A DNA stretch of 60,000 nt from Chrysomallon squamiferum (taxonomy: Eukaryota; Mollusca; Gastropoda; Neomphalida; Peltospiridae), in NCBI GenBank assembly GCA_012295275.1, contig CM022666.1, positions 5,292,419-5,352,418 on the forward strand. Reading direction: 5' to 3'. Within the stretch, counting starts at the first letter, position 1. Every line of letters starts with the position of its first letter. The translations under genes were made by a program, and so were the position numbers. Of this stretch, positions 38,300 through 51,830 are shown piece by piece. The notes beneath the pieces are model-generated. The model did not search any database, was not told the DNA's origin, and was given only the letters and a program-made list of their open reading frames with translations.

Positions 38300-38568
38300 T
38301 ACAACAGACACTGACACGCGCAGTTCAGTCAATCGAAAATTGTGTCAGTTGTTCAGCATGTTTATATAGACTAGAGGTAGCAGTAACTGAGTCATTGAAA
38401 CAAGTTCTGAACGTTGAGAAATACGATATCGGGGCAATCGCAAGATAGGTATACATTTCCCAGCCTGCGATGTCATTGTAGGTCGTAAATACGAGGGCCG
38501 TGCATTTTGTATGACCTGCCCCGCTTAGCAAACAGCTATTTATCAACATTGCTCGGATCATGATATAT

Positions 38569-38656
<88 letters not shown>

Positions 38657-39500
38657 ACGCATGTAGGTTTATCTATATAAGTATGTGATATGTACATTGT
38701 TATATAACAGCAATATCTAACATACTGTCTATAAAGTATACACATTTTGCTTTACAAAATAAAAATTGAATCATGTCACTGACGTGTGTAGAACTGAAAA
38801 GTGAGTTGAAGAATGCTCTTATTAATTTTACTTGATATTAAAAAAAAAGATGAAAGAAGAAAAAAAAAATGACAAATTCAGAACAAGACATTTGTATTTC
38901 TTTTAAAGTGAATATCCAAGTAACAAAAATAATGAACAGGTGACAAGAGGTATCACTGTAGTCTCTATTTAACAACAATATCAACATCAAACAATAATAA
39001 TGATGATGATGAAGATGATGATGATAAATTTAATAGTAGTAGTAGCAGCAACAGCAGCACTAATTTCAATAATAGTAGAACTAAGAATAATACTAATAAT
39101 GTTGATTAGTAGCAGTAGTAATAACACTAATGATGATGATAGTGATAAGAAAATTAATGATGATGATGATAGTGATAATAAAATTATTAATAATAATAAT
39201 ATTTATGTTTCTGAAATGCTTCTAAAAATATTTCTTAATCTGAATAACCCAAAAATGCTTTAAATAGATAGTTTATTATGCAAATTTTACTTTTAACATA
39301 TATATAAACATTTAATATTCTAATAATTTCAATGCATGAGTACATACTGTATAAAGAAAATCCTTTTTAACACGAACATCCACTTAACTAGTATTATTCA
39401 TTATAAACCAATCAGTGAACATTTAACTTTCATCATTCAATTTATATAGAAAATCAATACGTAAATATTTATTCACTGAATACAGTACACATTCATTTTA
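38300..39500. repeat. Repeated module R5 with long (GT)n
   Basis: Related to R1, with (GT)n at 38571-38655 and a short (GAT)n at 39000-39190 holding about two 30-bp units. No gene is recognised. Confidence 0.6.
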
Positions 39501-40025
39501 CATAGAACATCTCTAGAACACATTCATTGTTTGTACAACATCCACTGTACAGATTTACTGAACACAGACCATCAATAGTACATACATTACATATTCACTG
39601 TACAGATTTACAGAACACAGACCATCAATAGTACATACATTACATATTCACTGTACAAAGAAAAGCCATTATCATTTAACATTAACTATGTTTACAACAT
39701 CCACAGATGTACATGTTTAGGATATCAACTGCTCAAAATTATCTTTTCACATACAACATCTACAGCAGAACATCCATTGTGTACAGAACATCTACCATAC
39801 AAGAACATTCACTGTACACTGAACATCTACTATACTTAAGCATCAATGTACAGTGTATACTGAACATTTGTACAAGATCACCTTTTAACACAACACATAG
39901 TTTGTAGAACAACCACTGTATACAGAACATCCACTGCAGAAGAACACATATTGTACATAGAATATCAACCGTACTAGAGCATCCACTATACAACGAATAT
40001 CCAGTGTACAAGAATATCCAGTAAA
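39500..40025. repeat. GAACATCCACTGTACA-type minisatellite, copy 2
   Basis: Counterpart of 19615-20165. It includes a direct 60-bp duplication around 39548-39650 (CTGTACAGATTTAC core twice). Confidence 0.85.
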
Positions 40026-40389
40026 AAAAATAAAATTCTGAATAATGATGATGACAGTGAAAATTTGAATGATGATGTAGGATGATGACCATGACAACCT
40101 TTGTTCTTACTTATGAGAATGTAATATTTTTAGGTTTTAAATTAATTTCTTTTCATGCATATTTCATTGTCTGATCCTCGCTGGCTTAAAAAAGTATTCT
40201 TAGCCTGACAAAAATCAGATCTGTTAAAAGATGAAAAGAGAGAAAGTAAAAAAAAAAGAATTAATTTCATAGAGTAAGTTTAGTTCATATAATATGAAAG
40301 AAATAATTATTTGTTTATTTGTTCTGCATGAGAAACAAGTCAACTGTTGATCATTTCAGCTTGGAGGTCTATGAATCCGTTCTGAAATT

Positions 40390-41270
40390 TAAAAAATATA
40401 TATATTCAAATACACTGTATATTATACATCACAGTATGTCAGTTTTATAATATCATATACTGAATACATGATATTTGCTATAGTGAATCTTTAATAGTAT
40501 GTCCTTTGATTTGTAAATTACAGGATACATACTGTATTGTAAAGATCTTTACGGTTGCCGTACTGGAATAATAATGTATCATTTGGTACATAATTTACAT
40601 AGTATCTACTGCACTCTATTCATCTTTAATACTGTATATCTGGATATATGATATGTACTTTATTAATCTTTAATACTGTATCACTGGATATATAAATTAC
40701 ATGGTATGTACTGCACTCTATTAATCTTTAAGTCTATGAATCCATTCTGAAATTTAAAAAAAATATATATTCAGATACACTGTATATTCTACATCACAGT
40801 ATGTCAGTTTTATAATATCATACACTGAATATATGGTATTTGTTATGCTGAATCTTTAATATTATATCCTTTGATTTATAAATTACATGATATGTACTGT
40901 AATAATTTTGTATATTATATCCTTGGATATACACATTAATGTACTCATTTATACTCTACACCACAGGACCTCACTTGTTTATAAAATGATACACAGAATA
41001 CATATTATTTGCAATACTGAATCTGTAATATTATATCTTTGAATATGTACTGTATTTCATTATACATTATTTAATACTATATTCCTGGATATATAAATTA
41101 CATGGAATAAACTGCACTCTATTAATCTTTAACAGCATATCTCTAGACGTATACATTACATGGTATGTACTGTACTTAATTATATAATATTTAATACTGT
41201 CTCCCTGTAAATATAAACTACGTGATATGTAATGTACTGGAATAATACTGTATTCTGAATGTTTAAATTA
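40390..41270. repeat. Expanded ~60-70 bp degenerate repeat
   Basis: Repeated blocks with GATATATAAATTACATGGTA, TCTTTAATACTGTAT and a larger sub-block (TCACAGTATGTCAGTTTTAT) present twice. About 900 bp here against about 130 bp in unit 1. Confidence 0.75.
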
Positions 41271-41403
41271 TATTATTCTGCAATTTTTGTCTTATTTCTA
41301 GTTAAATATGGATTTAAAAAAAAAATCATCTAAAAAAGAAGTATGACAGTTTATTTTTTAAATTATTTAAAAATAAATAAATAAACTCACAGATAGCACT
41401 TAC

Positions 41404-41540
41404 CATATCGTGATGGAGACCCAGTCTTTTGAAACTTTGCTTCGTTAGTACAACCTCTGACACCAGTACACATAAACAAGGAGACACACAACTACAGTGA
41501 CAACAGCATTTGGGATAAAAAGTGTTTAGACTACCTGGAT
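41404..41540 (-). pseudogene. Copy of the membrane-segment exon, with a further deletion
   Basis: Counterpart of 21385-21520. It keeps the donor and VVLTKQSFKRLGLHHDM. A 4-bp deletion in GGCGGTGTAC changes the frame inside the helix, and the same upstream TAA is present. Not functional as read. Confidence 0.55.
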
Positions 41541-41767
41541 GAAAATTGAAACTGAAACAAAATATTAACTGCGAAAAAAGTTCAACAACCATGATACAAT
41601 AACAATAGTTATAAATAACAACAACAATAACAATAGTTATAAATAACAGCAACAATAATAACAATAATAATAATAATAATATTACATTAACAACAATAGC
41701 AACAACAAGCATTTCTAGAGATGAAGTCCTTGAGTATGAAAGAGTTGTCTTCCTTAGTATTCTCTGA

Positions 41768-41799
<32 letters not shown>

Positions 41800-41999
41800 C
41801 GGAGACAGGTAAACGTAATACTCATCTGAATACAGAATTTCTTAACACCTAGTCGAATATTTTCAAACAGAGGTTTAGGTTTTTCAGTTTCCTGTCTCAA
41901 TACATCATCATCACCTTCATCATCAGCTGTCAAGATAATTCATAGTTTGTATTATAGAAATACTGGATGGCTAATAGTGTATGTAAATAAACAATTAAA

Positions 42000-42020
42000 C
42001 AACAACAATAACAAGAACTA

Positions 42021-42052
<32 letters not shown>

Positions 42053-42083
42053 ACCACCATTAATAATAAATAATAATAATAAC

Positions 42084-42131
<48 letters not shown>

Positions 42132-42180
42132 TAATAAAATAATAATAAATAATAATAATAACAATAATAATAATAATAGA
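42000..42180. repeat. (CTA)n and (TAA)n microsatellites
   Basis: Short CTA run near 42018-42050, then about 100 bp of TAA repeats with variants. Confidence 0.9.
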
Positions 42181-42746
42181 AGTATTAGTAGTGGTAGTAC
42201 TAGTAGTTGGTTTTGTTGCAATAATAGTGGTAGTATCTGTAATAATAATAATTAGAAAATTAATAGTAGTAGTACTAGAAGTAATAGTAATAATAGTAGT
42301 GGCCCTAGTCATAATAACAACAGTAGTAGTAATAATAGTAATAGCAGTAGTAGTGTAGCAGTAGAAATAGTAGTAATAGTATTAGTACTAGTTTTAGTAA
42401 TAACAGTATTTGCAGTAATAATGAGAATGATCAAATTACGTATTAAAATAACTGATATAAAAATTAATTTAACAATATAACAAATAAAACCTAATTAATT
42501 TTATTTAAATGTTAACCTGCTATTATTAGTAGTACTTTGTAAATATTGTTGTTGTTGTTGTTATGATGATGATGATCATCATCATCGTTATTATTATTAT
42601 TATTATTATTAAAAAATTAATTTATATATCTTTGACCTACTAATCATACACGATATGTGTTACAGCTTCTATAAACATTTAAATATCTTTAATTAATTAC
42701 TAATAATAATATGCACTGAAGTGTCCATAAACAAATAATTAATTAC

Positions 42747-42931
42747 CTGTTTCCTTATAATCCACATACTCAGGTACCCGTACAGGAGAAGCTTAGCGAA
42801 CGAGATTGTCTTGGCCATCCGATGAGCAAACAACAAAATATCAACCACAACCATCAAACCGAATATCACACAGAACGCTGTCACTGAATTTCTCTTCACT
42901 CCACTTTGACGTTTTCGCTGTTTGGCAGCAT
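42747..42931 (-). pseudogene. Frameshifted copy of the putative membrane-protein first exon
   Basis: The ATG homologous to 22875 is at 42931, but a 5-bp insertion (ACTCC on the plus strand, about 42899-42903) shifts the frame and gives an early stop after about 11 codons. Beyond it, VKRNSVTAFCVIFGLMVV and the donor are conserved. Confidence 0.6.
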
Positions 42932-43326
42932 GGATTATCTCCCCTTGACTTGACTTGAAGAGAGGTGAGAACAAGTGATTGTGAAAGACAATATTTAGTT
43001 TTCAAAAGTTTTGTTATGACACAACTAAATTCCTGATATAACAAATAGATTAGAGAAACAAATCTCTGTACACATACGAACATAATATTTCAGAGAATTA
43101 GATGTATTTGTGAATATAAAACAGTTGATATCAAATGAATTTTTGTTATATGTCTGTGTGCAAAAAATTGATGAAGATGTGCCAATAGTGATCCCAACCC
43201 CCACCGATTCATTTTCTTCAAAAATTACGTGAAGAAAATATCAGGCTTTAAAATGTTGTTTTTGTCTTGTTTTTCTTCAAAAATTATTCTTAGCCTGACA
43301 AAACAGATCTGTTAAAGGATGAAAAT

Positions 43327-43329
<3 letters not shown>

Positions 43330-43366
<37 letters not shown>

Positions 43367-43425
43367 AAAATAAATAGTTTCATGGAATAAGTTCTTATAT
43401 ATATATATATATATATATATATGGT
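43330..43425. repeat. Poly(A) and (TA)n
   Basis: A27-type run followed by TATATA. Counterpart of 23338-23460. Confidence 0.9.
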
Positions 43426-43532
43426 ATATATACATATAATTATAAAAATAAATATATCAACATAAATATATCAACATTGTTTATACAACACAAAACTAAC
43501 AAAAATGAATTAAATCGAAGTAAACCTTTATT

Positions 43533-43920
43533 AGAAAAATACAAATACAAATATTTGATTATTATTATTATATCTGTTTCAATAATAAATTTTTACTTCA
43601 GAGATAAAAATTCTATTATTAAAACCTGATGCAAAACAATGAAAAAGAAGAGACAATAAATTATTTTATAAATAAAATAAATTGACCAAACAAAATTTCT
43701 AGCGTTGCGGTTCATAACTGATTGAAATTTATTGCAAAGGCATCGAAAAACTTGTTGACCCTTGGAAAGACGTGGTAAATAAAAACAGGGAATACATTAC
43801 TGATTAAATTACATCTTGTTATCAGTTAAGCTCAAATTTTCTTATATATAATTTAATTTAACCACAATGACTTATTCCTCAATATTTATTGTTAGAAAAA
43901 TAAATAAATAATCTTAAGAA

Positions 43921-43964
<44 letters not shown>

Positions 43965-44315
43965 TTTAAAAATATAGTGTTATTATTGCATCCGTTCTAT
44001 TGCAAATGGCGTTCTTATCCTAGTTATTCTGTCGTTAAGAACCCGACTAGCATTTTTCATTTTCTTTTTTGAAAGTAAAGATATTTATTTATAGCAATAA
44101 TAATGCATTCATAAGGATAACAACAGTCTGTAATTAATATTGTTAAACTGAATTTATAATAGTAATAACAGTCTATTGTAATACTGTAATATTGCATTGA
44201 TAATAATAATAGCAGTCTATTAGTAATACTGTAATATTGCATTAGCATTAATACGTTTTTATTCAAAATACTGGCAAGAATTCAATTGGAGTATCAAAAA
44301 TGTTTTAAATAATAA

Positions 44316-44369
<54 letters not shown>

Positions 44370-44687
44370 AAAATGATAATAAGTAAAGTAATAAAGTAAT
44401 AGTAATAATAAAAATAATTTGCAATAATTCAAAACAATAGTATCACAGCCATTTTCTTTTGTTTTATAATTCCACTGAAGACTATAAAGGCTGATCCAAT
44501 CACAAACAAATAATAATAAGGCCCCCGCTGAAGACTATAAAGGAAGATGAAAGAAATATAAACATTTCATGGTAAAGTTAGAATAAAATAGTAGTTTGAT
44601 GTACTCATGTCGCCGAGTAGTGTCTTTCTATCACAGCACAAACAAATTATATATCAACAGTTATAACTGATGCCTCTCGAAACAGTT
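43533..44687. other. Gene 4 downstream region
   Basis: Counterpart of 23540-24690, with (CA)n at 43922-43963 and (GT)n at 44319-44368. Candidate AATAAA on the minus strand at 43527-43532. The (TAA)n of unit 1 is shrunken here. Confidence 0.45.
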
Positions 44688-45420
44688 TTACAGCATATAC
44701 AGGCCAAAGTAGCTCTTCTCAGGATCTCTCAAAATTCTGTTCACAACTGATGCTCTCACCACTACAGTGTCATTGGCTTTCAGGTAGTAAACAGCTCCAA
44801 TGTAGGAAGCAACAAAACCTTCCTGGTATCTTCTTACTTTGCATGTTGTTTGAGGATTTCTGTAGAGGACATCATAATTTGGATATTTTTCAATTGAGTG
44901 ACACAGCCTAGCGTATTCAAGCTCTGTGACTTGGTTGGCATCGAATAAAACGTTGCTGTATATGAAGTAGTAAGCAGAGTGTTTTACTTGAATCCCGTCA
45001 GCGACAACAGCAGCAGCTCCTTTTACAAACGATCTTTTACCAGACGACGTCCATTTGATCAAAGGCTTTGGGTTCTCTGAAACGTTTGTAAGAAGAAATG
45101 ATTTTTAAACAATATTTTTATTTTTAATTGTCAACATTTGTAGTTAGTATTACTAATATAGTTCTATAGCTACTACGAACTCATGCTATTAACTACTTTA
45201 CTACCATCATTGATATTATCACTAGTAACACTGCTGGTACTATTGTTATAAGAATTACTACTATCATTTCCTAACCACTACTAATAAGTAAGTGATAACT
45301 GCAACTACTACTTTTACCAGACCAACTTCTATTTTACTACTGCCACATTTATTATCAAATCAGATCTTTTAACTGAGTACTACTACTCTACTACGACTGC
45401 TACTACTACTTATACTACTA

Positions 45421-45482
<62 letters not shown>

Positions 45483-45790
45483 GCTACTACTATTTGTTTT
45501 CTTACTTTTGTCATATGTTGCATTCACTTCCATTTGTAGATGAGCCGATGTCTTCACATTGTTTTTATTATTCAGACGATCAGCGACCTCTCTGATCTGT
45601 TTAAGTTTCTGTTCTGCAATATGTATAAGGACACACATACACAAACACAAACACACATATATATATATATACATATATTGATACGTGTATAAATACATAG
45701 ATACATATGTACATAGACTCGTACACATATTTATATAACCTAAATTCAGAACATCAGCGACATATCTGATCTGCTTAAGTTTTTGTTCTG

Positions 45791-45834
<44 letters not shown>

Positions 45835-46666
45835 CTATACATGTATATGTACATACACTCGTACACACATACGCACATACATATACATACAAATACATAA
45901 TTATAAAAACTTTTGTAGATATTTAAATATGTGTGTCTATGTTAACTTACCACTTTTCTCAGCTTTTGTTTGACTTTCAATCAGTTTCTAAAAAGAATAT
46001 TATTAACCAGTTTGAAGTTTATCCACAATAATCACTTCTAAATTCAAAAATATTTTTTAGGACAATGAATTTCTCCTTTTCATAACGCCAATATTATTAA
46101 ATGTAGTTGAATCTTTTTTTATAATGAATGAATTTAACGTTTTAATATCCTTATATAGAATTTATCTCTATCTTAATTTCATATCTACATAAAACTTTTT
46201 TCTTTTTGTCTTTCTTTTTTCTTTTTCTATTTTTTCTTTTTTTTTAATTTCATTTATAATGAACTTAAATTTGTTTTATTTTTATACAGAACTTGCCTAT
46301 TTCTTAATTTCATTCCCAAATTTTATTTTATAATTATTTTTTGAACTTTTTTTTTGTATAAAATGTATTTATGGAATTTTTCTCAGATTTTAATAAATTA
46401 TTTACCTTTTTCATAATTTCTCTGATCACTTTTTCTCCATCACTGTAACAGCAATAAATGATATTGTTCCTGGTTCTCTTCGTAGATTTGTCATCACAAC
46501 AGTTTTCTCCTCGTTTGCACGAGATTTTCACACACAGTTCCTCCTCAACCAAGAAATTGCTTTCACTATTCGGAAATTTTTTTAATGTTACAGATACAAT
46601 GAAACTGATGAGTATCAAGCTTAGCATCATAAGAGAAATGACAATGACTGCACGAATTGGTACCAT
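44688..46666 (-). CDS. TNF superfamily ligand-like protein, gene 4 (B type)
   Basis: Exons on the minus strand are 46406-46666, 45951-45987, 45506-45613 and 44688-45076, giving 264 residues. Exon 1 is nearly that of gene 2 (MVPIRAVIVISLMMLSLILI; stalk CVKISCKRGENCCDD; NNII, so no sequon there). Exon 4 keeps both loop cysteines and reads VKHSAYYF, as in the A-type gene 5 and unlike gene 2. LFDANQVTELEY carries two changes next to the CD loop, and the C-terminal part has RDPEKSYFGLYML instead of ETTYFG. An extra 48-nt cassette lies in intron 2 (45740-45787), and intron 3 has a long (CTA)n. The leader is split by the MITE at 47194-47960. Family firm; receptor unknown. Confidence 0.9.
45740..45787 (-). 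other. Cassette exon candidate, gene 4
   Basis: Same 48-nt cassette as in gene 2, with acceptor TTTCAG and donor TTTAG|GTTATA, encoding EQKLKQIRYVADVLNL. It is one residue different from gene 2 and kept open in both copies. Confidence 0.55.
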
Positions 46667-47006
46667 TTTGTGTAACAACTTTTAATTCCTTTAGAAGTAG
46701 TCTGTAAAACACAACCATAAGAAAAACAGTTGTGAGTAGTAATAAATAATACCAAGATAAATACGCAAATACAATATACACATTTATATATATAACATTA
46801 TTCCAGCAAAAAATAAAATAAAAAAAATACACACAAATAAAACATTTTTAACGAATGGTTAAATAAATAAATAACATAATAACTATTACCAAGACAAATT
46901 CACTAACAATATACACACGTACATATATTTCTATAAAACATTCTTTCAAAGAAAAAAAAATAATACCAAGATATATTTACATCGATAATATACCTATGTG
47001 ATATCA

Positions 47007-47007
<1 letters not shown>

Positions 47008-47083
<76 letters not shown>
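47008..47083. repeat. (TAA)n microsatellite
   Basis: About 25 units between the 5' exon and coding exon 1 of gene 4. The homologous place in gene 2 (27000-27028) has a much shorter run. Confidence 0.95.
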
Positions 47084-47085
<2 letters not shown>

Positions 47086-47153
47086 TGCGAGGCTTGATTT
47101 ATCAATTTTCAGTGGATGACTTGTATATAAATGCTCTGAATATAAATACTCAC

Positions 47154-47193
47154 CACTGAAATCCAATATGACAGCACAGCTATGTCTAATGGT
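47154..47193 (-). other. 5' untranslated exon of gene 4 (donor-side part)
   Basis: Donor GTG|GTGAGTATT as in genes 2, 3 and 6. The exon continues into the MITE. The acceptor before the coding start is at 46701/46702. Confidence 0.6.
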
Positions 47194-47960
47194 TAGGGTT
47201 TGCAAATTACCTATATCATCAATACCGGTAAATTACCGACAGATATTCTCGATACCGGTTTTCACCGGTTTTAGTCAGTTTGTGCATAGGAAAAGCTACT
47301 TACGGAGGGCTCTTGTGGACACTGTTTTTTCTTAGACAAACTCATTTTATTTATTATTTGACACTCATCTGACAACATTATTCATTATCCTCCTTTTCCT
47401 ACCTGTCTTCAGATTAAATCGTGAAATGAACCTTTATAGAACTTAAAATGGGTACAAAAGGTATATAAGAAATGTACATGCAATAAAAAAAACAAGAATA
47501 AATGTGGATTCGAATTTTATAAAAAGGAAACAAGGAAATTACGTATATTATCCAAAATGTACATCATATGTTTTGCAACTTTTGAGAAGTTCTTATTCAT
47601 TCCTCGATACTCGAGAAGTATGACTTTAAAAAACACAAAACATCTAGTGTCTTGGGCGACAACCGAGAAGCAGGAGCCAATCCCTTATCACTAGTCGCCA
47701 AAATGACTTAGCATGGCACACATGTCAGCAATCAAACAGGTAAACGTGGAACTTTAAACAGACGAGCTTCGAACTCGCATCTGAAGGCAAGCTAGCAACA
47801 CCCGAGTAACTAACATAATCTTATGTTAACAACTAACATATTTCTTAACATAAACTCGTTAAAAGTTAGAAAACCGGTATCGGTGCTTCGGTAACGTTAT
47901 TACCCATCAATTACTAAAACCTGTATTTACAGGTATTTAAATACCGGTTTTCGAACCCTA
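47194..47960. mobile_element. hAT-like MITE in the 5' exon of gene 4
   Basis: 767 bp, same ends and same target-site duplication (47186-47193 and 47961-47968) as the element at 27122-27889. The shared site shows it was inserted once and then copied by segmental duplication. Confidence 0.8.
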
Positions 47961-48036
47961 CTAATGGAGCAGATAATCCTCCTGATGAAGACCTTGGTGT
48001 CTGATGAGTGTAAAGAGGAGAGTTTTTCATCCGAAA

Positions 48037-48045
48037 TTATTTATA
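48037..48045 (-). promoter_or_regulatory. TATA-like box of gene 4
   Basis: Minus-strand TATAAATAA beyond the MITE, in the same context as genes 2, 3 and 6. Confidence 0.5.
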
Positions 48046-49145
48046 TCACTGGAAAGACGTGGAAATTAAAAAAAATAATAATAATAATAATAATAAGAAT
48101 AAGAAATAAAAAAAAAATTCTCAACACAAATGTATAGGGAAAAGTGTGACGGTAGACTTGCAATCAAACATGTAACTTTCTAAGAAAGAAAACAATTTAT
48201 AAAAGTAAGAGAAAAACAGCTCGAGGTAACATAATGTGTCAAAACGTGCAATAAACATTCAGTGCCCTGACGTGGAATAAATATCCAATCAAGTGGCAGT
48301 ATTTTGATCACGTGACTAACCAAGACGATGGTGGCTTGTTTGAAGTCTCTACTGCCAAATCATCTTATTTTTCCAAGAAGTTGGAAAACAGTTCGCGCTC
48401 GAACTATGAATGTATATAACCTATGAAGATATTGTTAAATCACTAAAATGTGGTTTTATTCTGAAAAACTTAAAAACGAACAACAGCACTCGGTGAACTC
48501 GGGTAGGGCTTAATGGCGGAAAGTTCGATGTTCTCGTAAACCAGCGGAGATCAGATTTCACAAGCAAGAAGGAAAATACCTTGACTAAACTACTGTCAAA
48601 GTTTGAATAACACATTTAATCACCTTCGTAGGCAGATCGCCTTGTTTTAGAAACATTTCTCAAGAAAATTTTACTCGGATGAAAACAAAACATTTGTAGG
48701 CGATCTCATGGCCTCATTCTGGATATGTGCTCTCTTTGCTGACATTGCATCATCCTCGAAATACCACGTCCCGGACAAGGTCGATCACGTGCACTTTGCA
48801 GATTTTCGAGATTTCTGCAAAATAACCGAGTGCTGTATTTTCTGTGGCTCCCATTATACTTATCTGCCAACGCATGTGCAACGTGACCTTCGTCCTTATC
48901 GCGAGATTTAGTTTTTTTTCAAGTTGGTGTAATATCACGTAATATAATATTATACAAATGAATGTAGAGCGTGCAAAAATCTTATACCTCATAGTGAAAT
49001 AATAATTTTAAACAAATATATAAAACCTATGAAATAAGTAAAACATTTACTTACTGACCTAAATTAGGCTGCCGCTGAGTTCACACTCGAGACTTTGAAG
49101 AAAACGTATTATATTCTAATGTGTTCACTTTTTATTGGCTACTAA
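48046..49145. other. Conserved upstream block, copy 3
   Basis: Holds the palindrome at 48371-48386. The plus-strand frame at 48708-48911 overlaps sequence also found at 6700-7060 and 34500-34660, but no domain is recognised. An E-box CACGTG occurs near 48786. Confidence 0.45.
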
Positions 49146-49465
49146 GATTTCCGAGAAATAATAAGATACTGGTCTTTCCACCCAAGGTATAAATAGATGT
49201 TACCTCAGCCGTATTACTGATAGACGGATTCACAAAGTATGAATGCATAATAAATAAATAAATAAATAAACTTTAAAGCAGATGTTCGTTCAGTTCATCG
49301 ATAAACTCATTCAACAACAAAAACAGCAAATGTATTTATTTATAATAATAAACATCCATTCATACAATCCGCCTATTAGTAATACGGTTGACTGACAACT
49401 ATTTATAGCTAGGGTGGAAAACCCAGTTCCCGAAGTAAATGAATATTCATTACTTCTCGGAAATC
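49146..49465. repeat. Fold-back element, copy 3
   Basis: Arms about 49146-49245 and 49357-49465, as at 1292-1612. Confidence 0.65.
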
Positions 49466-51830
49466 CTCAAGGTGAAAAAAACAAGCCAACAACATAACGT
49501 TAATATGTTGTTATTTGAAATACTGGCAACTGTCTAAAGAATCTTATTTGAGTATCAGAAACGTTTTAAATAATAAATATATGAATGGGTAAATATGTCT
49601 GTTTATGTGTTAATTGACAAAAATATAATCTCTGTTTATATGGACCAAAATAAATAAATAAATAAATAAATAAATAGCAATAACAACAACAATAATAATT
49701 AAAACAAACAAATATAATAATTAATAAAATAAAATAATTTTTTCATTTAATTTAACAAATATTTCCAAAATAGTAAAAAATCAGAAACAAACACACAACT
49801 AAAAAATAATAATATATATATTATATAAAAGCATGGCTGAGATTATCTCCTCAAAGTATATATGATTCAAAAACAAGTTTCTAAAATTTATATCATATAA
49901 TACTGAACATTTTTAATAATAATTATATAGCACTATTAAAACACTGCATAAATTTCATTATTACATGATTGCTGCAATGTTAAAACTGGAACCCAAAAAG
50001 TAGCTAAACAGAAAAGAAAACAACAACAAAAATTAAACACTTTTATATAACCTTTTAAAATCTGTTCAAGAAAAATAACAACAAATCATAGCAAACTATA
50101 TTTAGTGAAACTCCTGGTTTCAAGCAATGACAGAAATGGATTTAAGGAACCAGGAATACGCTAAGGTCAGCTGGGTTTAGAGGGCGTGGACACTATCAGC
50201 CCCTCAGTGAAAATATTTTGTACTCTGAAAATGCAGCTTGTTATTGGAGACAAGTAACACAAAATTATCTATTACTTGTTATTATTCATGACTCTCAGGA
50301 TCCAGTGGTACAAATCAGTCCTGGTCAGAGAGCATGGTTTTGTCAACTGATCGCTCATTTCACAAGGAAAATTATTTTTTTTTTTTCCTCATATAATCAG
50401 ATGAATAAATTAGAAACTGATCTTACTATTTTTATAAATTTGAAATTATTTATATGTCAGACTGTTGAATATGCATCTGCAGTTTAAAGGAAATACATAC
50501 ACGGATCATATTCATACTGAACACATCAAGTTTTTCAAGTATTAATTGTTATGGGTGTTTTGTCTTTCTAATTATTTGATAAAATACAAGGGCAGCAGCC
50601 GGTGTCAATCATGTTGATATCAATAATAACAAACCAAGACTTCAGTATTTTTATAGAAAAGTCTTTTTTATCGAAGAGAGAGAGAGAGAAAAAAATGTTC
50701 ACTTTCTCCAAAGCAGATCTTACTCGTATGTTTAATCTGTGGTGAAAATGTTGATTAATGGAATTTTATCAGGATTTTTTTGTTTTTTTTATGATGAGCA
50801 ATGTTCCCATCCGGACCTTTTGTTTATGACAAACTATTTATAGACTGGATGGAAATCTCATTTCTTGAAGAATTTTAGTTATTACTTATCAGAAACCTTA
50901 ATCTAAAGAAACACACACACACATATTTCTTAAATAACATTATAACCGTATGCTTTTTATTTGCAAATGGCAGTCATGACCTAGTTATTGTTTTGTTAAG
51001 GAACCCATCTAGCATTTCATTTTTAAAAATTTTAGAATGATATTTGTGTTCATTATCAACAACATCAGCAATAGAATAATGCATTACTACTTTCTGATTC
51101 CGTGTGTTAACAATAGGGATAATGTTTTCTCTCGGTAAAAGCTTCGACTACTGATTGTGACGAGCTATTTCTGAGTGGAAAGCTCAGATCTTGAAGAAAT
51201 ATTTATTCTCCAAAATTCTTAAAGGGACTCCCTCCACCTCATTGTTAATATACTGTTATTCAAAATACATGTATCGACAAAAAGTCTAAAAAAATGTATT
51301 ACAATTATAAAAAACAACATATTAAACCATATTCCAATAATATAATTAATTATTAATGTAAGAAGTATAAAAATAAATACAAAATGTTAAACATACCACC
51401 TTTATTTAAAAAAAAACCAAAACATTAAATCGAATTAAATCTTTATTTGATTATTATTATTATATCTGTTTTAATAATAAATTATCTTTCTTCAGACAAA
51501 AAAGTTCTTTAGTAAAAACTGATACAAAACCATAAAAAAAAGAAGCGTAAGTAAAATAATTTTATAAATAAAATACCTATTTACAATTAGAAAAATAAAC
51601 AAATAAATAAAGTAATACAGTAATAAAGTAATAACAATAATATGCAAAATTAAAAACATTAGCATCAGAACAATTTTCAGTATAAGATGATGAATTAGGA
51701 CTGCTTGGTTGGAGAAAATTGTATAAATTATATTTTGAAATATATATTAACATCACAAACAAGCAGTCACAAAAAAGTAATACAGAAAATTATACATTAA
51801 CAGTTATAATTGAGGCCTCTCGAAACGATT
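49466..51830. other. Gene 5 downstream region
   Basis: Homologue of 1613-4093, with (GT)n and some (TAA)n lost near 49700-49800. Candidate AATAAA on the minus strand at 51442-51447. No gene is supported. Confidence 0.45.
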
